Origin: Ignavibacteriota bacterium
GTDB taxonomy: Bacteria > Bacteroidota > Ignavibacteria > Kapaibacteriales > UBA2268
Length of the DNA stretch: 57,440 nucleotides
NCBI GenBank assembly: GCA_016219595.1
Contig: JACRLY010000049.1
Span: forward strand, 1-57,440
Reading direction: 5' to 3'
The notes under the pieces were generated by a model. It was not told the DNA's origin and searched no databases. It saw only the letters and a program-made list of their open reading frames with translations. Positions within the stretch are counted from its first letter, which is position 1. Every line of letters starts with the position of its first letter. Below are positions 8,629 to 16,855 of the stretch, in pieces. Both the position numbers and the translations under genes were made by a program.

Positions 8629-9345
8629 ATGATAATAGAAGAAAATAAATATAATATCTTATTCATGGGCACACCTGAATTTGCAATTCCTGCACTTGAG
8701 AAATTGCATAAGGAATTTGGTGTAAGATGTGTAGTTACTGTTCCCGATAAGCCTAAAGGGAGAGGTCAGCAATTAACTTATTCGGCAGTGAAAGATAAGG
8801 CTATTGAGCTCGGTATTCCTGTTCTTCAGCCCATATCACTTAAAGATGAGAATTTTATTAGTGAGCTTAAAGCTTTTCAACCGGATATAATAGTAGTTAT
8901 TGCTTTTCGGATACTTCCACCGTCTGTTTTCAATCTTGCCAAGTTGGGTACATTCAATACATGTAATCTGATTATTAATGGAAATTATACCCCGGTCATT
9001 CAGGATAATTCGCTTGCAACACCTGCACCTAAACTTTTCAGGGAACAATGCAAAATTAACTGGGAACAGGATGCCCGACAACTTTGTAATTTTATCAATG
9101 GAGTATCACCAATACCTGCCGCTTGGTTCGATTGGGATGGGAAAAGATATAAAGTGCTGAGAACTGATTACTCTGACTCCGGAAAAGCTCAGGCAGGCTC
9201 TTACTTTGTTGAAAATAATAAATTACATATATTCTGCGGGAATGGTAAAATTACTATACTCGAAATTCAGCCACAAGATAAAAAACCAATGAAAATTGAA
9301 GAATTTCTTCGTGGTTTCAGGGGAAATATTAAGGGATATATTTAA
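8629..9345 (+). CDS. fmt: Methionyl-tRNA formyltransferase with internal in-frame deletion, probably inactive
   Basis: The ends are clearly Fmt. ILFMGTPEFAIPAL (residues 10-23), KPKGRGQQLTYSAVK, and ILPPSVFNLAKLGTFN (95-110) match the N-terminal domain. QDNSLATPAPKLF and INWEQDARQLCNFINGVSPIPAAW match the linker and C-terminal domain. Fmt normally has about 310 residues; this has 238. The text jumps from LGTFN directly to TCNLIINGNYTPV, losing about 70-75 residues. That stretch normally holds the H of the N-x-H motif, the SLLP..RGAAP loop and the catalytic Asp. The frame is intact across the join near base 8959. The product should not bind formyl-tetrahydrofolate or formylate initiator tRNA. 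Either fmt is degenerate here, another copy exists elsewhere, or the assembly collapsed. Confidence 0.85.
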   Translation: MIIEENKYNILFMGTPEFAIPALEKLHKEFGVRCVVTVPDKPKGRGQQLTYSAVKDKAIELGIPVLQPISLKDENFISELKAFQPDIIVVIAFRILPPSVFNLAKLGTFNTCNLIINGNYTPVIQDNSLATPAPKLFREQCKINWEQDARQLCNFINGVSPIPAAWFDWDGKRYKVLRTDYSDSGKAQAGSYFVENNKLHIFCGNGKITILEIQPQDKKPMKIEEFLRGFRGNIKGYI

Positions 9346-9379
9346 TTATAATTTTACTTATTTTTTAACAATTCTTTTA

Positions 9380-9387
9380 TAAATTTG
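9380..9387 (+). promoter_or_regulatory. Candidate Bacteroidota-type -7 element
   Basis: TAAATTTG matches the TAnnTTTG -7 consensus of Bacteroidota primary sigma factors. It lies 22 bases before the ATG of the small gene at 9410. No clear TTTG -33 box is seen at the right distance, so this is tentative. Confidence 0.35.
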
Positions 9388-9409
9388 TAACAAAAAAGAT
9401 AATATTATT

Positions 9410-9679
9410 ATGATTACAAATGCAGAAGAATGGAAGCAATTCGAGGATAATTATAATGCAAATCAAAAGATTGATTTCTATAAAAACTTAGAAACATTTA
9501 ATAAAATGCTCGAATTAGCTATTGAATTAAAAGTATTTCCCAAAAAAAATCCTCTAGAGGGAATTGAATATAAAATCCATCTTGCCAGAATATTAAATGG
9601 ATATCCGAATTTTGAAATAGAGACTATAAGGGAAGAATTAAAAAAAGAATTTCCAGAATATAATATCCTAAATAATTAA
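9410..9679 (+). CDS. Small conserved-looking cytosolic protein of unknown function
   Basis: 89-residue protein, charged and mostly helical, with no signal peptide or membrane segment. The middle reads LKVFPKKNPLEGIEYKIHLARILNGYPN (about residues 45-72), with a 'P.K.PLEGI...I..A..LN' pattern that looks like a compact helical fold. I do not recognise a characterised family. It stands alone, with a promoter-like element 22 bases upstream and about 230 non-coding bases after it. The AT-rich codon use matches the neighbours, and the start and frame are clean. Toxin-antitoxin membership is not supported because no partner gene is adjacent. Confidence 0.65.
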   Translation: MITNAEEWKQFEDNYNANQKIDFYKNLETFNKMLELAIELKVFPKKNPLEGIEYKIHLARILNGYPNFEIETIREELKKEFPEYNILNN

Positions 9680-9743
9680 TTATATATAGTCTAATTAATG
9701 AACTATCTTCCTGAACAAAGTAGAAGTAAGGCAATTTTGTTTT

Positions 9744-9772
9744 ATTCAGTCTTCGACAAGGCTCAGACTGAC
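9744..9772. repeat. Dispersed hairpin repeat, copy B
   Basis: On the minus strand this reads GTC-AGTCT-GAGCCTTGTCGA-AGACT-GA: a five-base-pair stem with a 12-base loop. It matches the copy at 15391-15430 in loop and flanks, but the stem differs by two compensated base pairs. It lies in the non-coding gap before ppk. Confidence 0.7.
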
Positions 9773-9851
9773 ATTATGTGTTATTTATTAATAGATTCAA
9801 TTAAAATCAATAATTATTCTTTCCTAAATATAATTTCAAAATAACATTTTA

Positions 9852-9884
9852 TTTGGCATAAAACTTGTTAAATTAATATATTTG
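9852..9884 (+). promoter_or_regulatory. Candidate promoter of ppk, Bacteroidota type
   Basis: TTTG at 9852-9855 and TATATTTG at 9877-9884 are separated by 21 bases. This fits the -33 TTTG and -7 TAnnTTTG elements of Bacteroidota primary promoters. Transcription would begin near 9890, about 20 bases before the ppk ATG at 9911. Confidence 0.55.
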
Positions 9885-9910
9885 TATTTTAATTACTATT
9901 TGTAATTTAT

Positions 9911-12019
9911 ATGCTTCCGAAAAAGAACGGGAAAAAGCTTGTTGACCTGGCTAATCCGGAGTATTATGTAAACAGGGAACTCAGCCTGATTGAATTTCAG
10001 GAGAGAGTGCTTGCCGAAGCTGAATCCGATAATCATCCATTACTCGAACGTTTAAAATTTATCTCGATTTTCAGTTCGAACATGGATGAATTTTTTATGA
10101 TAAGGGTTGCAGGTTTGAAAAGCCAAATATCGGCAGGTGTAGCAGAGTTGTCTGTCGACGGAATGACAGCCCAGGAACAACTTAAGGAAATCCGGAAAAG
10201 GATAATGCCGCTTTTCGACAGGCAGGAAAAATTATTGAATAAAGTAATACTTCCCGCACTTGAAAAAGAAGATATCGTAATTCATTTTATTGAAGACCTG
10301 ACTGAATCAGACAAAATCTTTTTGAAAAAACATTTCAATGAATGTATAATGCCCTTACTGACTCCATTAAGCCTGGACCCTGCCCATCCCTTTCCACGTC
10401 TGATTAACCGGAGCCTGAATATAGCATTTGTTCTGACCGATAATACTAAAAAAGTACCGGTCAGGAAAGTAGCTTTTCTTCAGCTTCCGGCAACATTGCA
10501 GCGTTTCCTGCAATTGGAAAGGCAATCCGGTCATCATTTTGTACTTCTTGAAAATGTAATAAAAATGTATGCCGATGCTTTGTTTCCCGGATTGACAATC
10601 GAAACATCGAACACATTCCGTGTAACAAGAGATGCGGATATAGAAATTGCTGAAGACGAAGCTGAAGATTTGCTTACGGAAATTGCAGAGCAGATCAAAC
10701 ACAGGAAATGGGGAACAGCGGCAGTAAGGCTTGAAGTCAGCACCAATATGCCCGATTACCTAATGAAGTTGTTAATGGAGTCCCTCGATATTGAAAAGGA
10801 TGACGTTTATGTGGTAAACAGACCTCTGCATTTACCCGACTTTATGCAACTGATGAAAATAGATTTAAGACATTTGAAAGATAAACCTTTCAAAACCCGC
10901 ATTCTGCCTGAAGTCGCAAGAAATGACTCGAGTATATTCGAAATAATTAAAAAGCATGATTTCATAGTTCATCATCCTTATGATTCGTTCACAAACAGCA
11001 CGTTAAAACTGATTAATGAATCGGCTACCGACCCGGATGTCCTTGGAATAAAAATTACACTTTACAGAACCGGTATGAATTCTCCTATTGTTGCGGCATT
11101 GAAGAAAGCAGCCGAAAACGGGAAAAGCGTTACTGCATTTGTCGAGTTAAAAGCAAGATTTGACGAGGAAAATAATATAATTTGGGCTAAGGAACTCGAG
11201 CAGGTTGGTGTACATGTTATTTATGGTGTATTGGGTTTGAAAACACACTGTAAAATTGCAATGATAATAAGACGTGAAGGGAAAAAGCTTAAAACTTATC
11301 TGCACCTTGCCACAGGTAATTATAATTATGTAACGACACGATTGTATACTGACATCGGATTTTTCACCGCAAATGAAGATTTCGGACACGATGCAATGCA
11401 TTTATTCAATTACCTGACAGGGTATTCACACAAAGCAGACTGGAATCATTTTATTGTTGCACCGATTAACCTCAGACGCACACTTATAGAATTCATATAC
11501 AGGGAAGCTGAACTTTCCACACCGAAAAATCCCGGATTTATATTTGCAAAAATGAATTCCCTTACTCATGATGAGGTGATTCAGGCTTTGTATAAAGCAT
11601 CGCAGAAAGGAGTGAAAATTCGCCTGCTTGTTCGTGGAATTTGCTGCCTGAAACCCGGAATAAAGGGAGTAAGCGAAAATATCGAAGTAAGAAGTATCCT
11701 CGGAAGATTCCTCGAGCACAGCCGTGTATTTTATTTCAAGTGCGGAGGTAAAGATGAGGTTTACTTGTCGAGTGCCGATTGGATGACAAGAAATCTTCAG
11801 AACAGGGTGGAGCTGATGTTCCCCATTAACGACAATAGGATAAAATCGCAATTGAGGGAGTTGCTCGATATTTACTGGAAGGATAATTGTAAGACCTGGT
11901 TCCTAAAATCTGACGGTACTTATGTTAAACCGAAACCGAACAGCAGTGATAAGATTTTCTGTGCTCAGCAATACTTTCTCGATGAAATCAGGAAATCAGG
12001 GAAAAAACACAGGCATTGA
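9911..12019 (+). CDS. ppk1: Polyphosphate kinase 1
   Basis: PPK1 of 702 residues, the standard length. It reversibly transfers the gamma-phosphate of ATP to polyphosphate chains. The N-terminal domain has YYVNRELSLIEFQERVLAEA and RLKFISIFSSNMDEFFMIRVAGL (residues about 17-75). The middle holds LDPAHPFPRLINRSLNIAF. The catalytic region has GIKITLYRTG, KTHCKIAMIIRREG (the phosphorylated His, about residue 446) and LHLATGNYN, followed by LVRGICCLKPGIKGVSENI and the second catalytic His in LEHSRVFYF. The N, H, C1 and C2 domains all appear complete. A good promoter lies just upstream and there is no obvious operon partner (no ppx). Confidence 0.96.
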   Translation: MLPKKNGKKLVDLANPEYYVNRELSLIEFQERVLAEAESDNHPLLERLKFISIFSSNMDEFFMIRVAGLKSQISAGVAELSVDGMTAQEQLKEIRKRIMPLFDRQEKLLNKVILPALEKEDIVIHFIEDLTESDKIFLKKHFNECIMPLLTPLSLDPAHPFPRLINRSLNIAFVLTDNTKKVPVRKVAFLQLPATLQRFLQLERQSGHHFVLLENVIKMYADALFPGLTIETSNTFRVTRDADIEIAEDEAEDLLTEIAEQIKHRKWGTAAVRLEVSTNMPDYLMKLLMESLDIEKDDVYVVNRPLHLPDFMQLMKIDLRHLKDKPFKTRILPEVARNDSSIFEIIKKHDFIVHHPYDSFTNSTLKLINESATDPDVLGIKITLYRTGMNSPIVAALKKAAENGKSVTAFVELKARFDEENNIIWAKELEQVGVHVIYGVLGLKTHCKIAMIIRREGKKLKTYLHLATGNYNYVTTRLYTDIGFFTANEDFGHDAMHLFNYLTGYSHKADWNHFIVAPINLRRTLIEFIYREAELSTPKNPGFIFAKMNSLTHDEVIQALYKASQKGVKIRLLVRGICCLKPGIKGVSENIEVRSILGRFLEHSRVFYFKCGGKDEVYLSSADWMTRNLQNRVELMFPINDNRIKSQLRELLDIYWKDNCKTWFLKSDGTYVKPKPNSSDKIFCAQQYFLDEIRKSGKKHRH

Positions 12020-12039
12020 TTATTATTTCTATAATCAAT
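12015..12039 (+). terminator. Weak AT-rich hairpin overlapping the ppk stop
   Basis: A nine-base-pair AT-rich stem (ATTGATTAT / ATAATCAAT) with a seven-base loop overlaps the ppk stop codon and is followed after about ten bases by TTTTAT. It may end the ppk transcript but is thermodynamically weak. Confidence 0.3.
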
Positions 12040-12075
12040 TGTGAAATTCTTTTATAAAAATCATTAGTAAAATTA

Positions 12076-12270
12076 TTAACAGGCTTTCCAGGTGGATTTG
12101 AGCAAGTCTATTATTACCTGGATTACTTTTTCAAAAATACTTCGGAAATTAAACTCACTGGGATTTATTTCAATTTTAAGGTCAGGCACAAAGATGAGTG
12201 CTGCAATGAAGACTGACGAAACAATCAAAGTAAATATTATTGTCCGTCTATATGACTCTTTCAGTTTCAC
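12076..12270 (-). CDS. Possible small single-pass membrane protein
   Basis: 64-residue open frame with a GTG start preceded by AGGAA eight bases upstream. A basic N-terminus (MKLKESYRRT) is followed by one hydrophobic segment, IIFTLIVSSVFIAALIFV (about residues 11-28), then an amphipathic helix, VIQVIIDLLKSTW. The composition is that of a real small inner-membrane protein. The opposite strand is also open here but encodes a less convincing product. No family is recognised. It lies between ppk (convergent) and the FG-GAP protein gene, transcribed in the same direction as the latter's downstream side. Confidence 0.45.
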   Translation of the reverse strand: MKLKESYRRTIIFTLIVSSVFIAALIFVPDLKIEINPSEFNFRSIFEKVIQVIIDLLKSTWKAC

Positions 12271-12358
12271 CTTGATTTCCTGCGGAATTGCATTTACAAA
12301 AATATGTTAACGAAAATGGGATTTGTTTATTGAATTCAAACAAGTATTTACTAAATAT

Positions 12359-13987
12359 TTATTTAATAACCTGTATTTTGAATAATTGTGTACTATTATT
12401 CTGGGTGAATTTAATAAAATAAAATCCTGATATTAAATTTTGTAAATTAATATTTATCGAATAATCGCCATCAATAAAATCCTTGCTTTCAATCGGTTCT
12501 ATTGTTTGCCCGATTTCATTGAGTAATTCTATTTTTATATTTCCGGGTTTCCGAATTCCAAATTCAAAAATGATGTTCGTATTGGATGGATTTGGAAATG
12601 ATACGAAACCATCTGCTATTATATTATCATCTTCGGTATTTGTTGCAGTCTCGCACAGAGATGACTGACGCCTTATGTCATGCTGAAACATCAGCCAGTC
12701 GGGTCCGGTGCCTTTGCCAACTGAGAGCATATAAGCCCTGCCGAAGTCTTTCTGAAAATCCGGGTATTCGCCATGGCCACCCACAATGAAAACATCCAAT
12801 GAATCATCACCATCAAAATCGGCTGCCAGTGGCGCATTGTCAAATGCGAAGAGTGAGTCGCAATAATGTTCTCTCAGATTTTTAGACCATACCAGACCGC
12901 CGTTAGTTCCCTTCAGGGCGATTAGTTTTCCTCCATCTGTACCAAATATCACATCCGGAAAATCATCTCCGTTGACATCAGATATTGCTACTCCGCGAAA
13001 TGCCTGTTCATAGTCAGGTAAATAATACAGCCAATACGGGAATCCGTCATGTGTAAGCACACGCACTGTGTACCATGCAGAGAATACAACCTCGCACCAG
13101 CCGTCATTATTCAGGTCGGCAATAGTTACAGGGGAGCCTACATAAAATCCTTCAGGGTTTGTAACTGTCCAATTTGGCGTTCCGTCTTCAGCGTTGATAC
13201 AGTAAAGTGAACCGTTATAAGCTCCAATCACAAGTTCGGGTTTGCCGTCATGGTCGAGGTCTGCCACAGCGGTTCCATGATACATGACATCTCCTATGGG
13301 ATACGACCATAATAAAGTATGATTATCACCCCGGTACGCATATAATTTATTATCAGCTTTATTTACATTGTTCCATGTACCTACAACAAAATCGAGCTGT
13401 CCGTCGACGTCAACATCCAGAATAGTTGGAGCAGTCTGAATCCATGAATTTGTATCCACCGGAATTTCCCATGCCATAGAACCATCTTCTCCATTAATGC
13501 AAATCACATAACCTCCGAATTCCCCATGTAAAATTTCCGGTTTCGAATCATTGTCCAAATCTGCTATTGTGGGAGGTGAATCACTGCCGCGTGTTCCAAT
13601 CTGCCACTTAACTTCCCCGGTTCTCCCGTTAAAGCAGAATGTTGTAGGGTTGCATGAACTCGGAACGATGACATCTAAGCTGTCATCATTATCAATATCA
13701 TAAATTATGGGAGCCACATCATTGCACCCTTCATATAGTGTGTGAGTGTTATATTTCCAAAGCAAAGTGCCGTCTTCTGCATTCAGTGCATAAATGCAAC
13801 TGTCGTTTCTATAACAGCCAAAAACGATTTCAAGTTTTCCGTCACTGTCAATATCGCCTGCCGAAGACTGACCGTAAGACGCATCCTTTGTGTCAAACCA
13901 CCATTTGATAGTTGGTGTTTGTGCATTAATTTTATTGAATGTCAGAAAAGAATAAAATATGACTATAATAATAATTATGTTTCTCAA
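12359..13987 (-). CDS. Secreted FG-GAP/PQQ-like repeat protein with T9SS sorting domain
   Basis: Exported protein of 542 residues. The signal peptide is IIIIIVIFYSFLTFNKINA. It then has roughly seven beta-propeller blades in which calcium-loop-like FG-GAP motifs (GDIDSDGKLEIVFG, ADLDNDSKPEILHG, ADLDHDGKPELVIG, SDVNGDDFPDVIFG) alternate with PQQ-like strands (ALNAEDGTLLWKY, CINGEDGSMAWEI). The last ~80 residues are a T9SS type A sorting domain: FPNPSNTNIIFEF, a central INLQNLISGFYFIKF, and a Lys-containing end (FKIQVIK). This domain routes the protein through the outer membrane and is normally cleaved. The start is a TTG with GGTGA six bases upstream. Cell-surface role; ligand unknown. Confidence 0.88.
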   Translation of the reverse strand: MRNIIIIIVIFYSFLTFNKINAQTPTIKWWFDTKDASYGQSSAGDIDSDGKLEIVFGCYRNDSCIYALNAEDGTLLWKYNTHTLYEGCNDVAPIIYDIDNDDSLDVIVPSSCNPTTFCFNGRTGEVKWQIGTRGSDSPPTIADLDNDSKPEILHGEFGGYVICINGEDGSMAWEIPVDTNSWIQTAPTILDVDVDGQLDFVVGTWNNVNKADNKLYAYRGDNHTLLWSYPIGDVMYHGTAVADLDHDGKPELVIGAYNGSLYCINAEDGTPNWTVTNPEGFYVGSPVTIADLNNDGWCEVVFSAWYTVRVLTHDGFPYWLYYLPDYEQAFRGVAISDVNGDDFPDVIFGTDGGKLIALKGTNGGLVWSKNLREHYCDSLFAFDNAPLAADFDGDDSLDVFIVGGHGEYPDFQKDFGRAYMLSVGKGTGPDWLMFQHDIRRQSSLCETATNTEDDNIIADGFVSFPNPSNTNIIFEFGIRKPGNIKIELLNEIGQTIEPIESKDFIDGDYSININLQNLISGFYFIKFTQNNSTQLFKIQVIK

Positions 13988-14352
13988 TTGTTCACCGGTT
14001 TAAATAATATTCAAATCTTAATAATCCAAATATACTAAACGAATAATGCATTTTTCATAAATTGCTTAAATAATTTTCTTAAATTTGAGACCAAACGCTG
14101 TCTTATGTGTCATTAGAATAAGTGAATAGTGAATAACGAACATTGAATAATTTCGGATATATATTTTAATTTCTACTCCTTAAAACAATTAGGTAATAGC
14201 CATAATCATATAAATCAAATAAATCATAATTCAGACATATTTTCCAAATTATTTTAAAATCATTTTAAAACCGTTTTATTGCTCATAGAGGACACCTGAA
14301 ATAATTTCGCACCATAGATTTTTAATTGTTTAACTTTTTTTACGGATTAATT
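13988..14352. other. Non-coding gap, left edge of the prophage remnant
   Basis: 365 bases of AT-rich sequence between the T9SS gene (leftward) and the phage protease/scaffold gene (rightward). Both genes need promoters here, but I could not identify a convincing -33/-7 pair. No tRNA, integrase or duplicated attachment site is visible. The stretch around 14110-14150 (GTGAATAGTGAATAAC) is a short imperfect direct repeat. Confidence 0.6.
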
Positions 14353-15372
14353 ATGTGGATTGAAATATTCAGGACCGGCTCTCACGCTGACTCATCAGGC
14401 AGAGCCGAAACCTATTCAGAAGACACACTCGACCGCATGTCGGAAATCTACAACAGCAGAATCAATGAATCTAATTCCAATGAAGCACCACTCGTTAAAG
14501 GACATCCCTCGACGGATGAACCTGCTTACGGGTGGATTGAACGCATTGCAAGACGCGGACAATCGCTGATGGCAAAACTGAAGGATGTTGCACCGGAACT
14601 ATTCAATGATGTACAGCTTGGTATGTTCAGAAGAGTATCTGCTGCATTCTACCCTGATTTAATGCTGAGGCATGTCGGCTTGCTCGGTGCAGTGCCTCCG
14701 GCTGTGAAGGGATTGAGGACTGTGAGTTTTAATGGAGCAGAGTTTAGTGAGACTGAGATTGAGAGTGTTACTTTGAATGATTTTGAGGATGAGGAGGAAA
14801 ACCCCCTTAATCCCCCTTTGAAAAAAGTGGCTGAAACACACCTCAATCCTTCGGATATTCCACCTCATGAGGGGAAATCAAATCCCGAAATTGAAAAACT
14901 GATTAAGAAATTAGATGAAGAGAACAAAAAGCTGAAGAGTGCAATCGAAGCGATGGAAAGAGATATCAGGAAAAAGGAATTTAGTGAATACGTAAATTCC
15001 CTTATTGATAATCCCGAAGGCTCTTTGATTAAGCCATCACAGCAGGATTCTCTCATGGAACTTCTCGAATTTGCTTCCGAACTTGACAATCACAAATCTG
15101 ATAATTCTGAATTTAATGAAGCTGACTCGCTTGTTCACAAGGTTAAGGAGTTTGTATCCGGCTTTGAACCGGTTGTGCAATTCAGGGAATTTGCTGTTCG
15201 AAGAAATGATGTCAAGTTAAAACAGGAACCGGATTATCATTCAAAGAATGTTGCTCCCGAAAGATTGAACCTTCACGAAAGAGCAAAAGAGATTCAATCT
15301 GAGAATCCAAATATTTCCTATGAAGAAGCGGTAACTGAAGTCCAAAAAGTACTTCAATTAATTAACAATTAA
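14353..15372 (+). CDS. Mu gpI-like phage protease/scaffold protein
   Basis: 339-residue relative of the Mu I protein, which supplies the head-maturation protease and, from its C-terminus, the internal scaffold. The N-terminal domain has IEIFRTGSHADSSGR, a variant of the family opening, then APLVKGHPSTDEPAYGWI (about 46-63) and the GMFRRVSAAFYPDL segment, all typical of phage Mu-like I proteins. From about residue 170 it is a charged coiled coil (IEKLIKKLDEENKKLKSAIEAMERDIRKKE), the scaffold part. The linker NPLNPPLKK at about 151-159 is encoded by a C-rich dispersed repeat carried in frame. Start is the ATG at 14353. The capsid gene follows. Confidence 0.85.
   Translation: MWIEIFRTGSHADSSGRAETYSEDTLDRMSEIYNSRINESNSNEAPLVKGHPSTDEPAYGWIERIARRGQSLMAKLKDVAPELFNDVQLGMFRRVSAAFYPDLMLRHVGLLGAVPPAVKGLRTVSFNGAEFSETEIESVTLNDFEDEEENPLNPPLKKVAETHLNPSDIPPHEGKSNPEIEKLIKKLDEENKKLKSAIEAMERDIRKKEFSEYVNSLIDNPEGSLIKPSQQDSLMELLEFASELDNHKSDNSEFNEADSLVHKVKEFVSGFEPVVQFREFAVRRNDVKLKQEPDYHSKNVAPERLNLHERAKEIQSENPNISYEEAVTEVQKVLQLINN
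14799..14832. repeat. C-rich dispersed repeat read in-frame inside the phage scaffold gene
   Basis: The stretch ACCCCCTTAATCCCCCTTTG with A-rich continuation resembles the C-rich half of intergenic palindromic repeats such as 8571-8592 and 20576-20590. Here it is translated as NPLNPPLKK in the linker of the gpI-like protein. Confidence 0.55.
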
Positions 15373-15390
15373 ACAAGAAAAATGTAATAC

Positions 15391-15430
15391 TGAACCATGT
15401 CATCCTGAGCGTAGTCGAAGGATTGGTTCA
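15391..15430. repeat. Dispersed hairpin repeat, copy A
   Basis: Two nested perfect inverted repeats: outer TGAACCA / TGGTTCA (15391-15397 and 15424-15430) and inner ATCCT / AGGAT (15402-15406 and 15419-15423), around a 12-base loop GAGCGTAGTCGA. It lies between the scaffold and capsid genes. It is related to the minus-strand copy at 9744-9772. Confidence 0.75.
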
Positions 15431-15482
15431 GAATCCACTTACAAGAAAATAATTTAATAACTATCAAAAAAAGGAGAAAAAA

Positions 15483-16427
15483 ATGTCGTCAAGATTAGAT
15501 GAATTAAGAATGGTAGACCCTGTGCTGACAACAATTGCACAGGGATACAGCAATACATCAATGGTTGCTGAATACTTGTTCCCGGTGGTGCAGGTATCTA
15601 AACTGAAAGGGAAAATACCGGTATTCGGGAAAGAAGCGTTTGTATTAAGAGAGACAGAAAGAGCTATCCGGGCACAATCAAACAGAATACCCCCATCAGA
15701 TTTAACACTCGTCAGCTTCGAGACTACAGAACAGGATGTGGAAATCGCACTCGATTATCTAGAAGAAGAAGAATCACCTGATTTCTACAGATTGGAACAA
15801 AGAATAACAAAGGAGCTTATGGATATTCTTTTATTGGGCAAGGAAAAGGAAGCGGCTGACTTAGTACAGAATCCAACACACTTCGAAACCGGTTTGAAAA
15901 CAATTGTAGAAGCAGGTACTGCCTGGGACGATTACACTCTTACAGATGTTGACCCGATTCTTGTAATTAAAGAAGGTATGTCTGCAATAAGAAGTAGGAT
16001 TGCTGTTTATCCGAACACGATGATTATCGGCGATGCAACTTACCAGGCATTGCTGCAGCATCCGAAACTATTGGAAAGGGTCAAATATTCAGGTATATCG
16101 AATGTTACGAGACAGGTCCTTGCCGAAATAACTGAATTTCCGAATATTCATGTTGGATTGTCTGTTTATTCTACAGACGGCGAAAGTTTCACTGATGTCT
16201 GGACTGACAATGTGATTCTTGCTTACGTTGACAAAAGAGATGCAGTTAACCGTTTCGAATACAATCCAAGCTTTGGCTACACATTCCAGAGAGAGGGGAA
16301 ACCGGAAGTCGATACTTATTTCGAAAACGGGGGCAAAATAAAAGTCATCAGGAACACTGATAACTATTGCATAAAAGTAACGGCTTCTGATGCGGCTTTC
16401 CTGATTTCAAACACAAATCATTTATAA
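15483..16427 (+). CDS. Phage major capsid protein
   Basis: 314-residue major head protein. The N-terminal DPVLTTIAQGYSNTSMVAEYLFPVVQVSKLKGKIPVFGKEAF and the central FETTEQDVEIALDYLEEEESPDFYRLEQRITKELMDILLLGKE are typical of tailed-phage capsid proteins with an HK97-like fold. So is the later PNTMIIGDATYQALLQHPKL. The C-terminus contains GYTFQREGKPEVDTYFENGGKI. Position is right: directly after the protease/scaffold and before the decoration protein and gp36. A strong ribosome-binding site (AAGGAGAA) precedes the ATG. The frame is intact, in contrast to the portal and terminase of this remnant. Confidence 0.85.
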   Translation: MSSRLDELRMVDPVLTTIAQGYSNTSMVAEYLFPVVQVSKLKGKIPVFGKEAFVLRETERAIRAQSNRIPPSDLTLVSFETTEQDVEIALDYLEEEESPDFYRLEQRITKELMDILLLGKEKEAADLVQNPTHFETGLKTIVEAGTAWDDYTLTDVDPILVIKEGMSAIRSRIAVYPNTMIIGDATYQALLQHPKLLERVKYSGISNVTRQVLAEITEFPNIHVGLSVYSTDGESFTDVWTDNVILAYVDKRDAVNRFEYNPSFGYTFQREGKPEVDTYFENGGKIKVIRNTDNYCIKVTASDAAFLISNTNHL

Positions 16428-16447
16428 TATTAAAGGAGAAATAAAAA

Positions 16448-16792
16448 ATGGCAATAAATGAAAAAACATATCAGCCGGTACAGGCATTGACTGTAAAGGC
16501 AGTGGAAGATTTACCCGCTTTCAGGTTTGTATCGCATCTCGGTTCACTATGTGCAGATGGTACCAGGGCACTCGGTGTTACAGAAGTTGACTGGCTGAAT
16601 GGCGAGAATGCATCGGTTGTATCACTTGGTACAATTGCAATTGAATCTACTACAACAATACCCGCAGGAGCTGATATAACTTCGGCAGCAGAAGGAAAAG
16701 CACGAATTGCAGAGTCTGCGGAAACAGTTAATGGCAGGTCCCTGGATTCGGTAAGTGGTTCAGGATTCCTGAGAATTAAGATAGTACCATAA
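16448..16792 (+). CDS. Phage capsid decoration (cement) protein, DUF2190-like
   Basis: 114-residue protein just after the capsid gene (20-base gap, AAGGAGAA ribosome-binding site). The sequence is rich in Ala/Val/Thr/Gly and predicted all-beta: ALTVKAVEDLPAFRFVS, GVTEVDWLNGENASVV, IESTTTIPAGADITSAAEGKA. This matches the pattern of small head decoration proteins of the DUF2190 type, which stabilise capsids from outside. The call rests on size, composition and position. Confidence 0.7.
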   Translation: MAINEKTYQPVQALTVKAVEDLPAFRFVSHLGSLCADGTRALGVTEVDWLNGENASVVSLGTIAIESTTTIPAGADITSAAEGKARIAESAETVNGRSLDSVSGSGFLRIKIVP

Positions 16793-16803
16793 TGTAAAAC
16801 CGT

Positions 16804-16827
16804 AGGGGCAATTCATGAATTGCCCCT
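16804..16827. repeat. 24-bp perfect palindrome after the capsid operon
   Basis: A perfect palindrome with AGGGGCAATTC and GAATTGCCCCT arms, preceded by CGT and followed by GCATTTTTCC. It may act as a terminator or attenuator, and shares the GTAGGGG shoulder with hairpins at 18590 and 48539. Confidence 0.75.
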
Positions 16828-16855
16828 GCATTTTTCCAATAATAAGGATAAATAT

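Noticed and set aside
12092-12310. 72-codon frame on the + strand opposite the small membrane-protein gene
   Set aside because: It mirrors the minus-strand frame, which has a better start signal and a proper membrane-protein layout.
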